A stretch of DNA of 6,662 nucleotides, taken from the NCBI GenBank assembly GCA_902803695.1, contig CADCQX010000093.1:1-6662 (forward strand), in the 5' to 3' direction. The DNA comes from Oscillospiraceae bacterium. Its GTDB lineage: Bacteria; Bacillota; Clostridia; Saccharofermentanales; Saccharofermentanaceae. A model generated the notes under the pieces. That model saw nothing but the letters and a program-made list of their open reading frames with translations, was not told the DNA's origin and did no database searches. The translations under genes were made by a program, and so were the position numbers. How positions within the stretch are numbered: position 1 is the stretch's first letter; every line of letters begins with the position of its first letter. This document shows positions 1 to 5,328 of the stretch, piece after piece.

Positions 1-1
1 C

Positions 2-280
2 AACGTGGAGACCTTCGATTCCTTTGATGATTATCTCCGAAAATATCCGGTCAACAACCTCTATCCGTTCATGCTGGACGGCAGTACAAAGCTCCAGAAT
101 ACTGAGATAACGGAGCCTTTCGCACTGATCTTCGGCAACGAAGCAACAGGTCTTCCGGCGGATTTCCGGAACGTGGGAAGCCCGATAAGGATCGAGCACG
201 GAAGCGGCATCGACAGCCTGAATCTCCCGATCGCGGCAAGCATAGCCCTCTATAGCGCCACGGGCAAACGGTTCAGCTGA
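2..280 (+). CDS. SpoU/TrmH-family RNA 2'-O-methyltransferase, C-terminal part (5' end outside window)
   Basis: The reading frame is open from the left edge, so the gene begins upstream; a GTG at 5 is internal and has no ribosome binding site. The visible 92 residues hold the two C-terminal SpoU motifs: LIFGNEATGLP (nt 128-157) and an IRIEHG...IDSLNLPIAASIALY block (nt 185-253). In this family these form the trefoil-knot SAM-binding site, and the Asn-Glu and Ser-Leu-Asn residues are the conserved ones. Members transfer a methyl group from SAM to a ribose 2'-OH in tRNA or rRNA in the cytoplasm. The N-terminal motif and any substrate-binding domain lie outside the window, so TrmH, RlmB and other subfamilies cannot be told apart. 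The frame ends in TGA only a few residues after motif 3, which is usual for the family. The next gene, rpsT, has its own promoter. Family assignment is firm; the substrate is unknown. Confidence 0.9.
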   Translation, partial: NVETFDSFDDYLRKYPVNNLYPFMLDGSTKLQNTEITEPFALIFGNEATGLPADFRNVGSPIRIEHGSGIDSLNLPIAASIALYSATGKRFS

Positions 281-298
281 GAGAAAAATGCCGAAAAA

Positions 299-317
299 TG
301 CAATAAATGGTATTGCA
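299..317. repeat. Perfect inverted repeat TGCAATA/TATTGCA at the rpsT -35 box
   Basis: TGCAATA (299-305) and TATTGCA (311-317) are perfect inverted 7-mers separated by 5 bases. The right arm overlaps the -35 hexamer of the rpsT promoter. The left-arm sequence recurs as TGCAATAAA at 349-357, near the predicted transcription start, so the promoter lies between two direct copies of TGCAATAAA. No T-run follows the hairpin, so it is not a standard terminator for the upstream methyltransferase gene. It could be an operator or chance in AT-rich DNA. Confidence 0.4.
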
Positions 318-341
318 AGACAAAAACAATCGTGATAAAAT
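313..341 (+). promoter_or_regulatory. Sigma-A-type promoter of rpsT with extended -10
   Basis: The -35 is TTGCAA (313-318), the spacer is 17 bases, and the -10 is TAAAAT (336-341), preceded by TGA (333-335), which gives the extended TGn element. Transcription is predicted to start near 348, leaving a leader of about 35 bases before the rpsT start at 384. A strong promoter fits a ribosomal protein gene transcribed as its own unit. Confidence 0.7.
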
Positions 342-370
342 CTCTCGGTGCAATAAAAGAAATTAGCGAT

Positions 371-378
371 GGAGGTGA
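371..378 (+). promoter_or_regulatory. Ribosome binding site that fixes the rpsT start
   Basis: GGAGGTGA is an almost perfect Shine-Dalgarno sequence, 5 bases before ATG 384. An in-frame ATG at 369 overlaps this site and would add five residues absent from S20 proteins. The position of the site shows that 384 is the true start. Confidence 0.85.
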
Positions 379-383
379 AGGTA

Positions 384-638
384 ATGCCAAATATCAAGTC
401 TGCTATCAAGCGCGTAAAGGTTACAGAAAAGAAGACTGCAGCCAACAAGATGAAGAAGAGTGAGATGCGTACTGCTATCAAGAAGACTAAGGCTTCCATT
501 GCTGAAGGTACTGAGTCTGCTGAGGCTTTGAAGAACGCACAGAAGACATTGGATAAGGCTGCTGCTAAGGGTTATATCCACAAGAACGCAGCTGCAAGAA
601 CAAAGTCCCGTCTTGCTAAGGCCGCTTCTAAGGCTTAA
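384..638 (+). CDS. rpsT: 30S ribosomal protein S20
   Basis: The 84-residue, highly basic, alanine/lysine-rich product begins MPNIKSAIKRVKVTEKK, the characteristic S20 N-terminus. It also carries the conserved C-terminal stretch KGYIHKNAAARTKSRLAKA. S20 is a helical-bundle protein that binds 16S rRNA early in assembly of the small subunit; the length is normal. The start at 384 is chosen over the in-frame ATG 369 because a strong Shine-Dalgarno lies between them. The gene has its own extended -10 promoter upstream and a hairpin terminator 18 bases after the TAA stop, so it is probably monocistronic. Its codons lean strongly to GCT, GGT and AAG, unlike the neighbouring genes, as expected for a highly expressed gene. 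Identification is very secure. Confidence 0.98.
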   Translation: MPNIKSAIKRVKVTEKKTAANKMKKSEMRTAIKKTKASIAEGTESAEALKNAQKTLDKAAAKGYIHKNAAARTKSRLAKAASKA

Positions 639-655
639 TTGATTTGAATTACTTC

Positions 656-687
656 ATGACCGTCTCAAACGAGGCGGTCATTTTTTT
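656..687 (+). terminator. Intrinsic terminator of rpsT
   Basis: ATGACCGTCTC (656-666) pairs with GAGGCGGTCAT (671-681) around an AAAC loop, giving an 11-bp stem with one G-U pair in RNA. The stem runs directly into seven T residues (681-687). This is a textbook Rho-independent terminator and ends the rpsT transcript before the zinc-ribbon gene. Confidence 0.92.
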
Positions 688-741
688 GCCCTAATTCGCC
701 CGCCTCATTATTCCGACATGCTTATTTCTGTCCGGCTGATA

Positions 742-770
742 TTTTCACTTTGCCCCAATTCTTATAGAAT
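742..770 (+). promoter_or_regulatory. Candidate promoter of the zinc-ribbon/TPR membrane protein gene
   Basis: TTTTCA (742-747), a 17-base spacer and TAGAAT (765-770) resemble a sigma-A promoter. It lies downstream of the rpsT terminator, where a new promoter is needed. Transcription would start near 777, giving a very short leader, which favours the start codon at 795 over 789. The rest of the spacer (688-741) shows nothing else I can name. Confidence 0.45.
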
Positions 771-794
771 GATAAGGAAAGTGAGGATATGATC

Positions 795-1877
795 ATGGAG
801 TTAAAGGATTACACATGCCCGGGTTGCGGCGGTGTACTTAATGTCGACAAGGCACTTAAAGTTTACAGATGCCAGTACTGCGGCGTTACCTATGACTACA
901 ACTATTTCATGAGGGATGATGTTCTCGACAGAGCATATTCCTACCTGAACCACAGTGAGTTCAAAGCCGCAAAAGAGGCTTTTGAGTTCATTCTTCAAAA
1001 GGAACCTTACAATGCGCTCGCTTATAGAGGTCTACTTTTGGTCACTGCCGGGCTCAGGGATCTGAAGGATTTCCGCGATCCCAAGGTTTTCGAGAGGCTG
1101 CCATATAAAAAGATGAAAGACATAGTTGAAAGGGCTCTCGAGAATGTGGGTGATAATGACAGAAAGTTCTTTGAAGAGTTCTCGGACCTTCTCGAAAACG
1201 GCGAGAAGTTCAAGGCAGCCAAGAACCTGCAGAAAAGTAACGAGAAGTCGGCTATGACCAATGAGGAAAAGGCAGATCTCATATTGAGCAGGGCAACGGA
1301 CAAGAAGGAAAACATCAGGGCAAAGTACTTTTTGCAGACTATTGCCATCCTGTTTCTTCTGGGTATTATCCTGGCTATCCCGAGTTACTTCTGGCTTAAC
1401 AGCTACAGATGCAGGATAAGCCAAGGACTTCTGAAGGCCAAGGGTTACGTTCTCGATGAAGATAACGACGGCAGCGTCAGAAATGAAGAGGACTGGGCGT
1501 TTATCTCCGAACACGACGGCGTCAGAAACAGGGGAAAGAAAGCGTACTCATACCAAATGCCTAACGGAGACAGATCGGTTACCTTCTATCTTAAAAACGG
1601 AAGACAGTACTTCGTTATATTGGCTTCGATCGTGGTTTCTATCGCCTTTTTTGTTCAGCTCGTTCAGTTCATTCGTTACAGTAAGCACAAGAGCAAACTG
1701 AGACTGGCCGAGCTCTACGAACAGGCCGAGAGAGTAGAAGCAGAGGCCCAAAAAGAGAAGGACAGGTACGAGTCATACAGGAATGATGCTAACCTGATCT
1801 CCCGTGAGCTCAACAGGAGCCTGGCGGAAATGATGCGGATCGATCCGTATGGAAAGCATTCTTCTGCTTTGCAATAA
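795..1877 (+). CDS. Zinc-ribbon, TPR-like, two-TM membrane protein with EF-hand-type loop
   Basis: I do not recognise this 360-residue protein by name. Visible parts in order are: a zinc ribbon with two CxxC pairs (Cys 8, 11, 26, 29; CPGCGG and CQYCG); a TPR-like helical pair (about 45-86); a charged helical region (about 90-175); a membrane helix (about 179-201); a hydrophilic loop (202-271); a second membrane helix (about 272-293); and a Glu/Lys/Arg-rich coiled coil (about 300-342). Basic residues before helix 1 and after helix 2 predict both termini in the cytoplasm and the loop outside. The loop contains DEDNDGSVRNEE (221-232), which meets every position of a canonical EF-hand calcium loop. 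ATG 795 is preferred because GTGAGG sits 8 bases upstream; ATG 789 is the alternative and adds two residues. It appears to be a single-gene unit, converging on tmcAL. A sensory or scaffold role is only a guess. Confidence 0.85.
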   Translation: MELKDYTCPGCGGVLNVDKALKVYRCQYCGVTYDYNYFMRDDVLDRAYSYLNHSEFKAAKEAFEFILQKEPYNALAYRGLLLVTAGLRDLKDFRDPKVFERLPYKKMKDIVERALENVGDNDRKFFEEFSDLLENGEKFKAAKNLQKSNEKSAMTNEEKADLILSRATDKKENIRAKYFLQTIAILFLLGIILAIPSYFWLNSYRCRISQGLLKAKGYVLDEDNDGSVRNEEDWAFISEHDGVRNRGKKAYSYQMPNGDRSVTFYLKNGRQYFVILASIVVSIAFFVQLVQFIRYSKHKSKLRLAELYEQAERVEAEAQKEKDRYESYRNDANLISRELNRSLAEMMRIDPYGKHSSALQ

Positions 1878-1884
1878 AATTGAC

Positions 1885-1973
1885 TTTTTTCTGCGACTGA
1901 GACGCAGGCATAACGTTCTTTTTTCGCAGACTGCGTAGAATGGTCATTTTTCTGCGAATAATTAGCAGAAAAA
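1885..1973. repeat. Cluster of TTTTTCTGCG/CGCAG motifs in the convergent spacer
   Basis: The 139-base spacer between two convergent genes holds CTGCG or its complement CGCAG five times: 1891-1895, 1903-1907, 1925-1929, 1931-1935 and 1952-1956. Three of these follow T-runs ending at 1890, 1924 and 1951. One pair, TTTTTCTGC (1947-1955) and GCAGAAAAA (1965-1973), is a perfect 9-bp inverted repeat with a 9-base loop. Two others form small palindromes: CTGCG/CGCAG at 1891-1907, and CGCAG-A-CTGCG at 1925-1935. In the 9-bp hairpin the T-run lies on the 5' arm on both strands, so it is not a classical terminator either way. Its function is unknown. Confidence 0.6.
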
Positions 1974-1988
1974 GCGGCACTTTGACGC

Positions 1989-2010
1989 AAAAACTATCAA
2001 GAAAAATAGT
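1989..2010 (-). terminator. Weak candidate terminator of tmcAL
   Basis: Read on the minus strand, ACTAT and ATAGT pair around an 8-base loop and run into five T residues, starting 6 bases after the tmcAL stop. The stem is only 5 bp and AT-rich, so termination may be inefficient. Confidence 0.35.
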
Positions 2011-2016
2011 CGAGCG

Positions 2017-3267
2017 TCACTTCACGCTAACAGGCGGAATATCCCAATCGGTATTTAGAGGCAGCCCCATCAGCATGTTCTGAAGGTTGGCTGCCTTTAT
2101 GTCAAGGGCAGAAACGGCAATGATCTCTTCGTCCTGCTGCTCCAGGAAATCGGAACAGTTATGGATGAGCGGCACCTTGGCGCACTTGCCTATGATCTTC
2201 AGGCAGTAGCGTCCCTCTCTGGAGAATCCCAGCACACGGATATAAGGAACATGCTTATGAGTAGCAATGAACTCTTCGCTCTGGCCCAACATCATTGAAG
2301 CCATGGCGCGAAGGATCCTGCCCTGAGTAAAGTGCTTGGTATTAAGCTTGTTCATGAGCGACTCAAGATCCGAGTCGGCGCTTCGAAGTTTTCCGCATGT
2401 GTTCCTGATGTAACCCAGGATTCCGTCGCCCATATAAGCAGTATCGTTGCCCGCCTTATCAAGATCCATAAGGACCGTCTTAGCGTAGAGGTCCATATCA
2501 GGGAAGGTGAACTTCTTCGTCGACAGAGAAGACAGCATCACCGCCAGCGAATCGTCAGGCATAAGTCCTGCAAGCTTTGCGGCAAGGGCGCTCTGGGAGT
2601 TTCCGCAGCCTCGGATGATATCTCTTATCGCGGTGGCAGACGGATACTTTGATCCCACATCCGCTGAATCGTAATCGTCGCCGACCCTCGGGATCGCGAT
2701 GACATTGAAGTTCTTTTTGAAGACCCTGATCGCCCTTAAGTAGTCGAGCGCCAGGATGGAATTCGGTCTCCTGAGCGTATTTCGAAGTTCCTCTTTATCT
2801 TCATACTCGAAAACATCCGCTATGGCATTTGCTCTCGCGGAAGGGAAGGACATGCCATCCTCCAGGTTCTTCTTAAGCGAAGCGGTGAAGGCTTCGTTAT
2901 TGTCAAGATCTGCTTCGGAAAGCTTTTTCAAAAGGTCGAAATTGTCGGAGTCGATGCCGAAAGCGATGTCGGTCACGACGCCTGTCCTATAGAGCGTCTC
3001 GATGGCTCCGAAAGCGAATCTCTCGGAAGGAGCGCAGGCAAAGGTGAACGGCAGTTCGAGGACAACATCTGCTCCGCACAAAAGCGCCTGTCTGGCGCGG
3101 ACGTCCTTCGGAAGTATTGACGGAAGACCTCTCTGAGTGAACGGTCCGCTCATGACAACGAGTACGATGGCACGCGGATCATTTACGATCTCGCGGGCTT
3201 TTTTGATCAGATATTCGTGGCCGTTATGGAACGGATTATATTCAGCAACTATGCCTATAACTCGCAT
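2017..3267 (-). CDS. tmcAL: tRNA(Met) cytidine acetate ligase (TmcAL; formerly YlbM/DUF795 family)
   Basis: The 416-residue product begins MRVIGIVAEYNPFHNGHEYLI, the N-terminal signature of TmcAL, with the nucleotidyltransferase HxGH motif at 14-17. Other family blocks are MSGPFTQRG (39-47), GADVVLELPF (65-74), RRPNSILALDYLRAI (166-180), RVGDDYDSAD (194-203) and PSATAIR (209-215). The enzyme uses ATP to activate acetate as acetyl-adenylate and places it on cytidine 34 of elongator tRNA-Met, forming N4-acetylcytidine, in the cytoplasm. The length is typical of the family. ATG 3267 is chosen because AAAGGTGA lies 5 bases upstream; an in-frame ATG at 3303 would add 12 residues and lies inside the promoter zone. 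The gene is convergent with the zinc-ribbon gene and divergent from the gene at 3331. In the segment FGIDSDN (103-109) the family's usual FGSE-like pattern, as I remember it, is altered. The family call is strong. Confidence 0.95.
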   Translation of the reverse strand: MRVIGIVAEYNPFHNGHEYLIKKAREIVNDPRAIVLVVMSGPFTQRGLPSILPKDVRARQALLCGADVVLELPFTFACAPSERFAFGAIETLYRTGVVTDIAFGIDSDNFDLLKKLSEADLDNNEAFTASLKKNLEDGMSFPSARANAIADVFEYEDKEELRNTLRRPNSILALDYLRAIRVFKKNFNVIAIPRVGDDYDSADVGSKYPSATAIRDIIRGCGNSQSALAAKLAGLMPDDSLAVMLSSLSTKKFTFPDMDLYAKTVLMDLDKAGNDTAYMGDGILGYIRNTCGKLRSADSDLESLMNKLNTKHFTQGRILRAMASMMLGQSEEFIATHKHVPYIRVLGFSREGRYCLKIIGKCAKVPLIHNCSDFLEQQDEEIIAVSALDIKAANLQNMLMGLPLNTDWDIPPVSVK

Positions 3268-3295
3268 TTGTTTCACCTTTGAAGTTTTGTATAAT
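3268..3295 (+). promoter_or_regulatory. Candidate promoter of the 3331-5240 gene pair
   Basis: A perfect -10 hexamer TATAAT lies at 3290-3295, with TTGTTT (3268-3273) 16 bases upstream as a weak -35. Transcription would start near 3302. This places the in-frame GTG at 3298 outside the transcript and supports ATG 3331 as the start. The -35 overlaps the tmcAL ribosome binding site on the other strand. Confidence 0.5.
3273..3280 (-). promoter_or_regulatory. Ribosome binding site that fixes the tmcAL start
   Basis: On the minus strand AAAGGTGA ends 5 bases before the ATG at 3267. The alternative in-frame ATG at 3303 has no such site, so 3267 is the start. Confidence 0.8.
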
Positions 3296-3307
3296 ATGTG
3301 CATTATA
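3291..3307 (-). promoter_or_regulatory. Candidate minus-strand -10 elements for tmcAL
   Basis: Two minus-strand -10 candidates exist. TATAAT (plus-strand ATTATA, 3302-3307) would start transcription near 3295. TATTAT (plus-strand ATAATA, 3291-3296) would start it near 3284. Neither has a good -35. Both overlap or adjoin the plus-strand -10, forming the hyphenated palindrome TATAAT-6-ATTATA (3290-3307). Confidence 0.45.
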
Positions 3308-3330
3308 TAGGAAAACAGGTTAAAAGCATA

Positions 3331-4656
3331 ATGAAAAGGCGCACGGCAAATTTTATCATGAGACAGAACGGCGAGAAGACAGGGATCTTTTCCGTCATCG
3401 ACCGTAAGAAAGCCATCATCATCGGATCGTGCGTTTTGGCTGTCCTGATCCTCGGAGGACTCTATCTCTTATATGTCAGAAACTACGCCAATGCCCGTAA
3501 GGTCAAGCTCGAAGAGCGTAAGACCATCGATTACGAGTGGGTGGATGATGCCTCACAAAGCGGCATCGTCAAGGAGTTTCTGTGGAGCAGGACCAAGGAG
3601 CTGATGCTCAAGAATGCGGAAAATAATACTCTCATCGTTGATAAGATAACCCTCCCTGGTAAGCTCATAGACCAGACTCAGGAAGAGTCCGGCAACTACA
3701 GTCTTTACGACCAGTCGCTTCTTCTCAAGGCATATGTCAGGGACAACGACAGGATCAAGGCTATGTCCCTGGTATCAGAGATCAACAAGTCATTCGATCT
3801 TGAAACCGAGAGCGTAAGGGACAAGGTCTACTATCTCGAAGCTTTCATGGAATACTATTCGGCATACGGATCCAAGAACGATTCCGATAAGCTCTCTCAG
3901 ATGGTGGATGACCTTTTTGACGAGAATGGAACATTGAAGCCGTCCGAGATCACTGTATCCATCTACGAAGGCCAGGCCTACGTTTCTTCCAACGATGTTC
4001 AGGCGGCGCTCGAGACAGGCAAGGCAATGGGCGAACTGGAAGCAGCGAATTTCGACATGCTGGCGGATGATGTTGTCGAGACAAAGAAAGTCGACGGCGT
4101 CCTTCTGTCTTCCGTGGATCTTCTTCTCATCAAGGAACTGGAGAACAACGGCTTTTTGCCGGAAGGCTCATACGACCGTAACCTCACCATCGTAAAGGAC
4201 GCGGTCATAAGCACTGACATACCTCTTTATGCTTTTTCTTACTCTATCGAAAACGGTAACGTCGAGTACGTATTTTCTGCAGGAACCTCAGGCACGATCA
4301 ACGTCGAGGAATCAGTAGAGACGATGCGCAATCTCGCACTTGTCGGTGAACTCCCGAGCTCTGCTTATACATGGATCAAGACTACGCTCTTCGGAACGGA
4401 AGTCTTCAGCGATACATATTTCTGGACATCTGAGAGAACAGGCGGAACGGAGTCCTTCGGCTCTTATTGCAAGATCGCGCAGATAGCGATCGTTTTCGAT
4501 GACAGAGATATGTTTGATCTTTGTATGGATAGGATCGGCGTACAGGTGGCGACTTTGGATTCGAGCCCGGCACTGTCCATGATATTCAGGACCGAGGACA
4601 CCAGAAACGTGGTTTACGCTGAGGATAATCTTGAAATCTACCTGATCATAAGGTAA
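3331..4656 (+). CDS. Membrane-anchored, largely extracytoplasmic helical protein of unknown function
   Basis: The 441-residue product has a basic N-terminus, one strong hydrophobic helix at about 28-49, and then roughly 390 hydrophilic residues without another membrane segment. This predicts a single-pass anchor with the bulk outside the cell. No lipobox is seen. The outer part is rich in amphipathic helices, for example around SLYDQSLLLKAYVRDNDR, VYYLEAFMEYYSAYG and SYCKIAQIAIVFDDRD. The spacing of these helical hairpins faintly recalls the (alpha/alpha)6 barrels of GH8-like or other six-hairpin proteins, but I see no catalytic signature, so no enzyme activity is claimed. ATG 3331 is preferred; its ribosome binding site is weak (AGG, 11 bases upstream). 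GTG 3298 lies in the promoter, and ATG 3358 is a further option. A four-helix membrane protein follows after 32 bases, probably in the same operon. The coding call is strong and the function unknown. Confidence 0.85.
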   Translation: MKRRTANFIMRQNGEKTGIFSVIDRKKAIIIGSCVLAVLILGGLYLLYVRNYANARKVKLEERKTIDYEWVDDASQSGIVKEFLWSRTKELMLKNAENNTLIVDKITLPGKLIDQTQEESGNYSLYDQSLLLKAYVRDNDRIKAMSLVSEINKSFDLETESVRDKVYYLEAFMEYYSAYGSKNDSDKLSQMVDDLFDENGTLKPSEITVSIYEGQAYVSSNDVQAALETGKAMGELEAANFDMLADDVVETKKVDGVLLSSVDLLLIKELENNGFLPEGSYDRNLTIVKDAVISTDIPLYAFSYSIENGNVEYVFSAGTSGTINVEESVETMRNLALVGELPSSAYTWIKTTLFGTEVFSDTYFWTSERTGGTESFGSYCKIAQIAIVFDDRDMFDLCMDRIGVQVATLDSSPALSMIFRTEDTRNVVYAEDNLEIYLIIR

Positions 4657-4681
4657 TATCTTCTCAATATTTTTTGAGGGG
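4655..4681 (+). promoter_or_regulatory. Alternative hairpins over the stop codon and next ribosome binding site
   Basis: Two mutually exclusive small hairpins are possible. AATAT (4655-4659) can pair with ATATT (4667-4671), followed by TTTT, resembling a very weak terminator. CTCAA (4663-4667) can pair with TTGAG (4674-4678), hiding part of the Shine-Dalgarno TTGAGGGG (4674-4681) of the next gene. The stems are only 5 bp, so an effect on expression is speculative. The ribosome binding site itself, 7 bases before ATG 4689, is clear. Confidence 0.35.
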
Positions 4682-4688
4682 TATTTAT

Positions 4689-5240
4689 ATGGGAAAAGGT
4701 AAACTCAGCATTGTTGCTGCAATTGTTTTGCGTGTCTGCATCCTTATCATGATCGGCTATGTTTCGATCCTTTGGACAAGAATGGGAATCCTCGCGGGAA
4801 AGAATATTGAATCCGAAGGCTTAAGCTCGATGGAAGCGATTGAGATCTTGAAGCAGATCAGTTCCGTCTGGAGCGGCATAACCTTCTACTCAGTCGTTGT
4901 AGTTATCGCATTGGTGTGCAGCATCATCGCTTTCAAGAAGACATCGGTGGTTTCCTCTATCATTCGAACGGCGTTTCTTGCCGTTCTGGCGATCTGTTCC
5001 GTTAGAAGTGCGATCATCTTTACGGCCGTAGAGAATTATCCTGCGACATTTGACCAGGCTTATGACGACTACGTGCGGCTTACGATGATTCTTGGAGGAA
5101 AGGTCTGCGTCGCAGGTTTCTTCATCCTGTCATTTTTTGTTCCGGTACTTTTCGTTACATCCATAATCGCTGTAATAAGGCTCGTCCGTAATCCGTACAG
5201 AGGCGAGAAACTCGAAGAAGACGGCGACTGGAATATCTGA
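4689..5240 (+). CDS. Four-helix integral membrane protein of unknown function
   Basis: The 183-residue product has four hydrophobic segments at about 6-29, 62-82, 91-113 and 139-163. They are joined by a polar loop after helix 1 (30-61), a tight turn between helices 2 and 3, and a loop (114-138) with acidic and tyrosine residues. The tail (164-183) is charged, with RLVRNPYRGEKLEEDGD. The third segment contains arginines near both ends, so it may be partly amphipathic. No transporter, kinase or channel motif is recognised. ATG 4689 is chosen because GAGGGG lies 7 bases upstream; an in-frame TTG at 4674 overlaps that site. The gene starts 32 bases after the anchored protein gene, with no convincing terminator between, so cotranscription is likely and the two may work together in the envelope. 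The real-gene call is good and the function is unknown. Confidence 0.8.
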   Translation: MGKGKLSIVAAIVLRVCILIMIGYVSILWTRMGILAGKNIESEGLSSMEAIEILKQISSVWSGITFYSVVVVIALVCSIIAFKKTSVVSSIIRTAFLAVLAICSVRSAIIFTAVENYPATFDQAYDDYVRLTMILGGKVCVAGFFILSFFVPVLFVTSIIAVIRLVRNPYRGEKLEEDGDWNI

Positions 5241-5246
5241 TATTTC

Positions 5247-5297
5247 TTAAAAAACATTTCTATCTTGTATATATAAAATCGGGCAAGGATTATCCTT
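5247..5297 (+). promoter_or_regulatory. Candidate promoter and 13-bp palindrome upstream of the alcohol dehydrogenase gene
   Basis: The 88-base spacer before the dehydrogenase is AT-rich. Several overlapping -10-like sequences lie in TATATATAAAAT (5268-5279); the best pairing is TTAAAA (5247-5252), 17 bases, TATATA (5270-5275), which is weak. Just downstream is the perfect hyphenated palindrome AAGGAT-T-ATCCTT (5285-5297), where a repressor could block initiation. It does not resemble the Rex operator as I know it (TTGTTAA-type arms). No terminator is evident for the preceding membrane-protein gene. Confidence 0.35.
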
Positions 5298-5328
5298 TAA
5301 ATACATTTTGCTTGAAGGGAGATCTCTT

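Noticed and set aside
369..383. Five-residue N-terminal extension of S20 from ATG 369
   Set aside because: This ATG overlaps the Shine-Dalgarno for ATG 384, and S20 proteins begin MPNIKSA.
1032..1514. 160-codon open frame antisense to the zinc-ribbon gene
   Set aside because: It lies wholly opposite a gene with clear domains, has no good ribosome binding site, and its translation shows no family motif; it is a shadow frame.
1947..1973. 9-bp hairpin TTTTTCTGC/GCAGAAAAA as a bidirectional terminator
   Set aside because: The T-run is at the 5' side of the stem and the A-run at the 3' side on both strands, so no U-tract follows the hairpin in either transcript.
3298..3330. GTG 3298 as the start of the anchored protein gene
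   Set aside because: It has no ribosome binding site and lies upstream of the transcription start predicted from the TATAAT at 3290-3295; ATG 3331 fits better.
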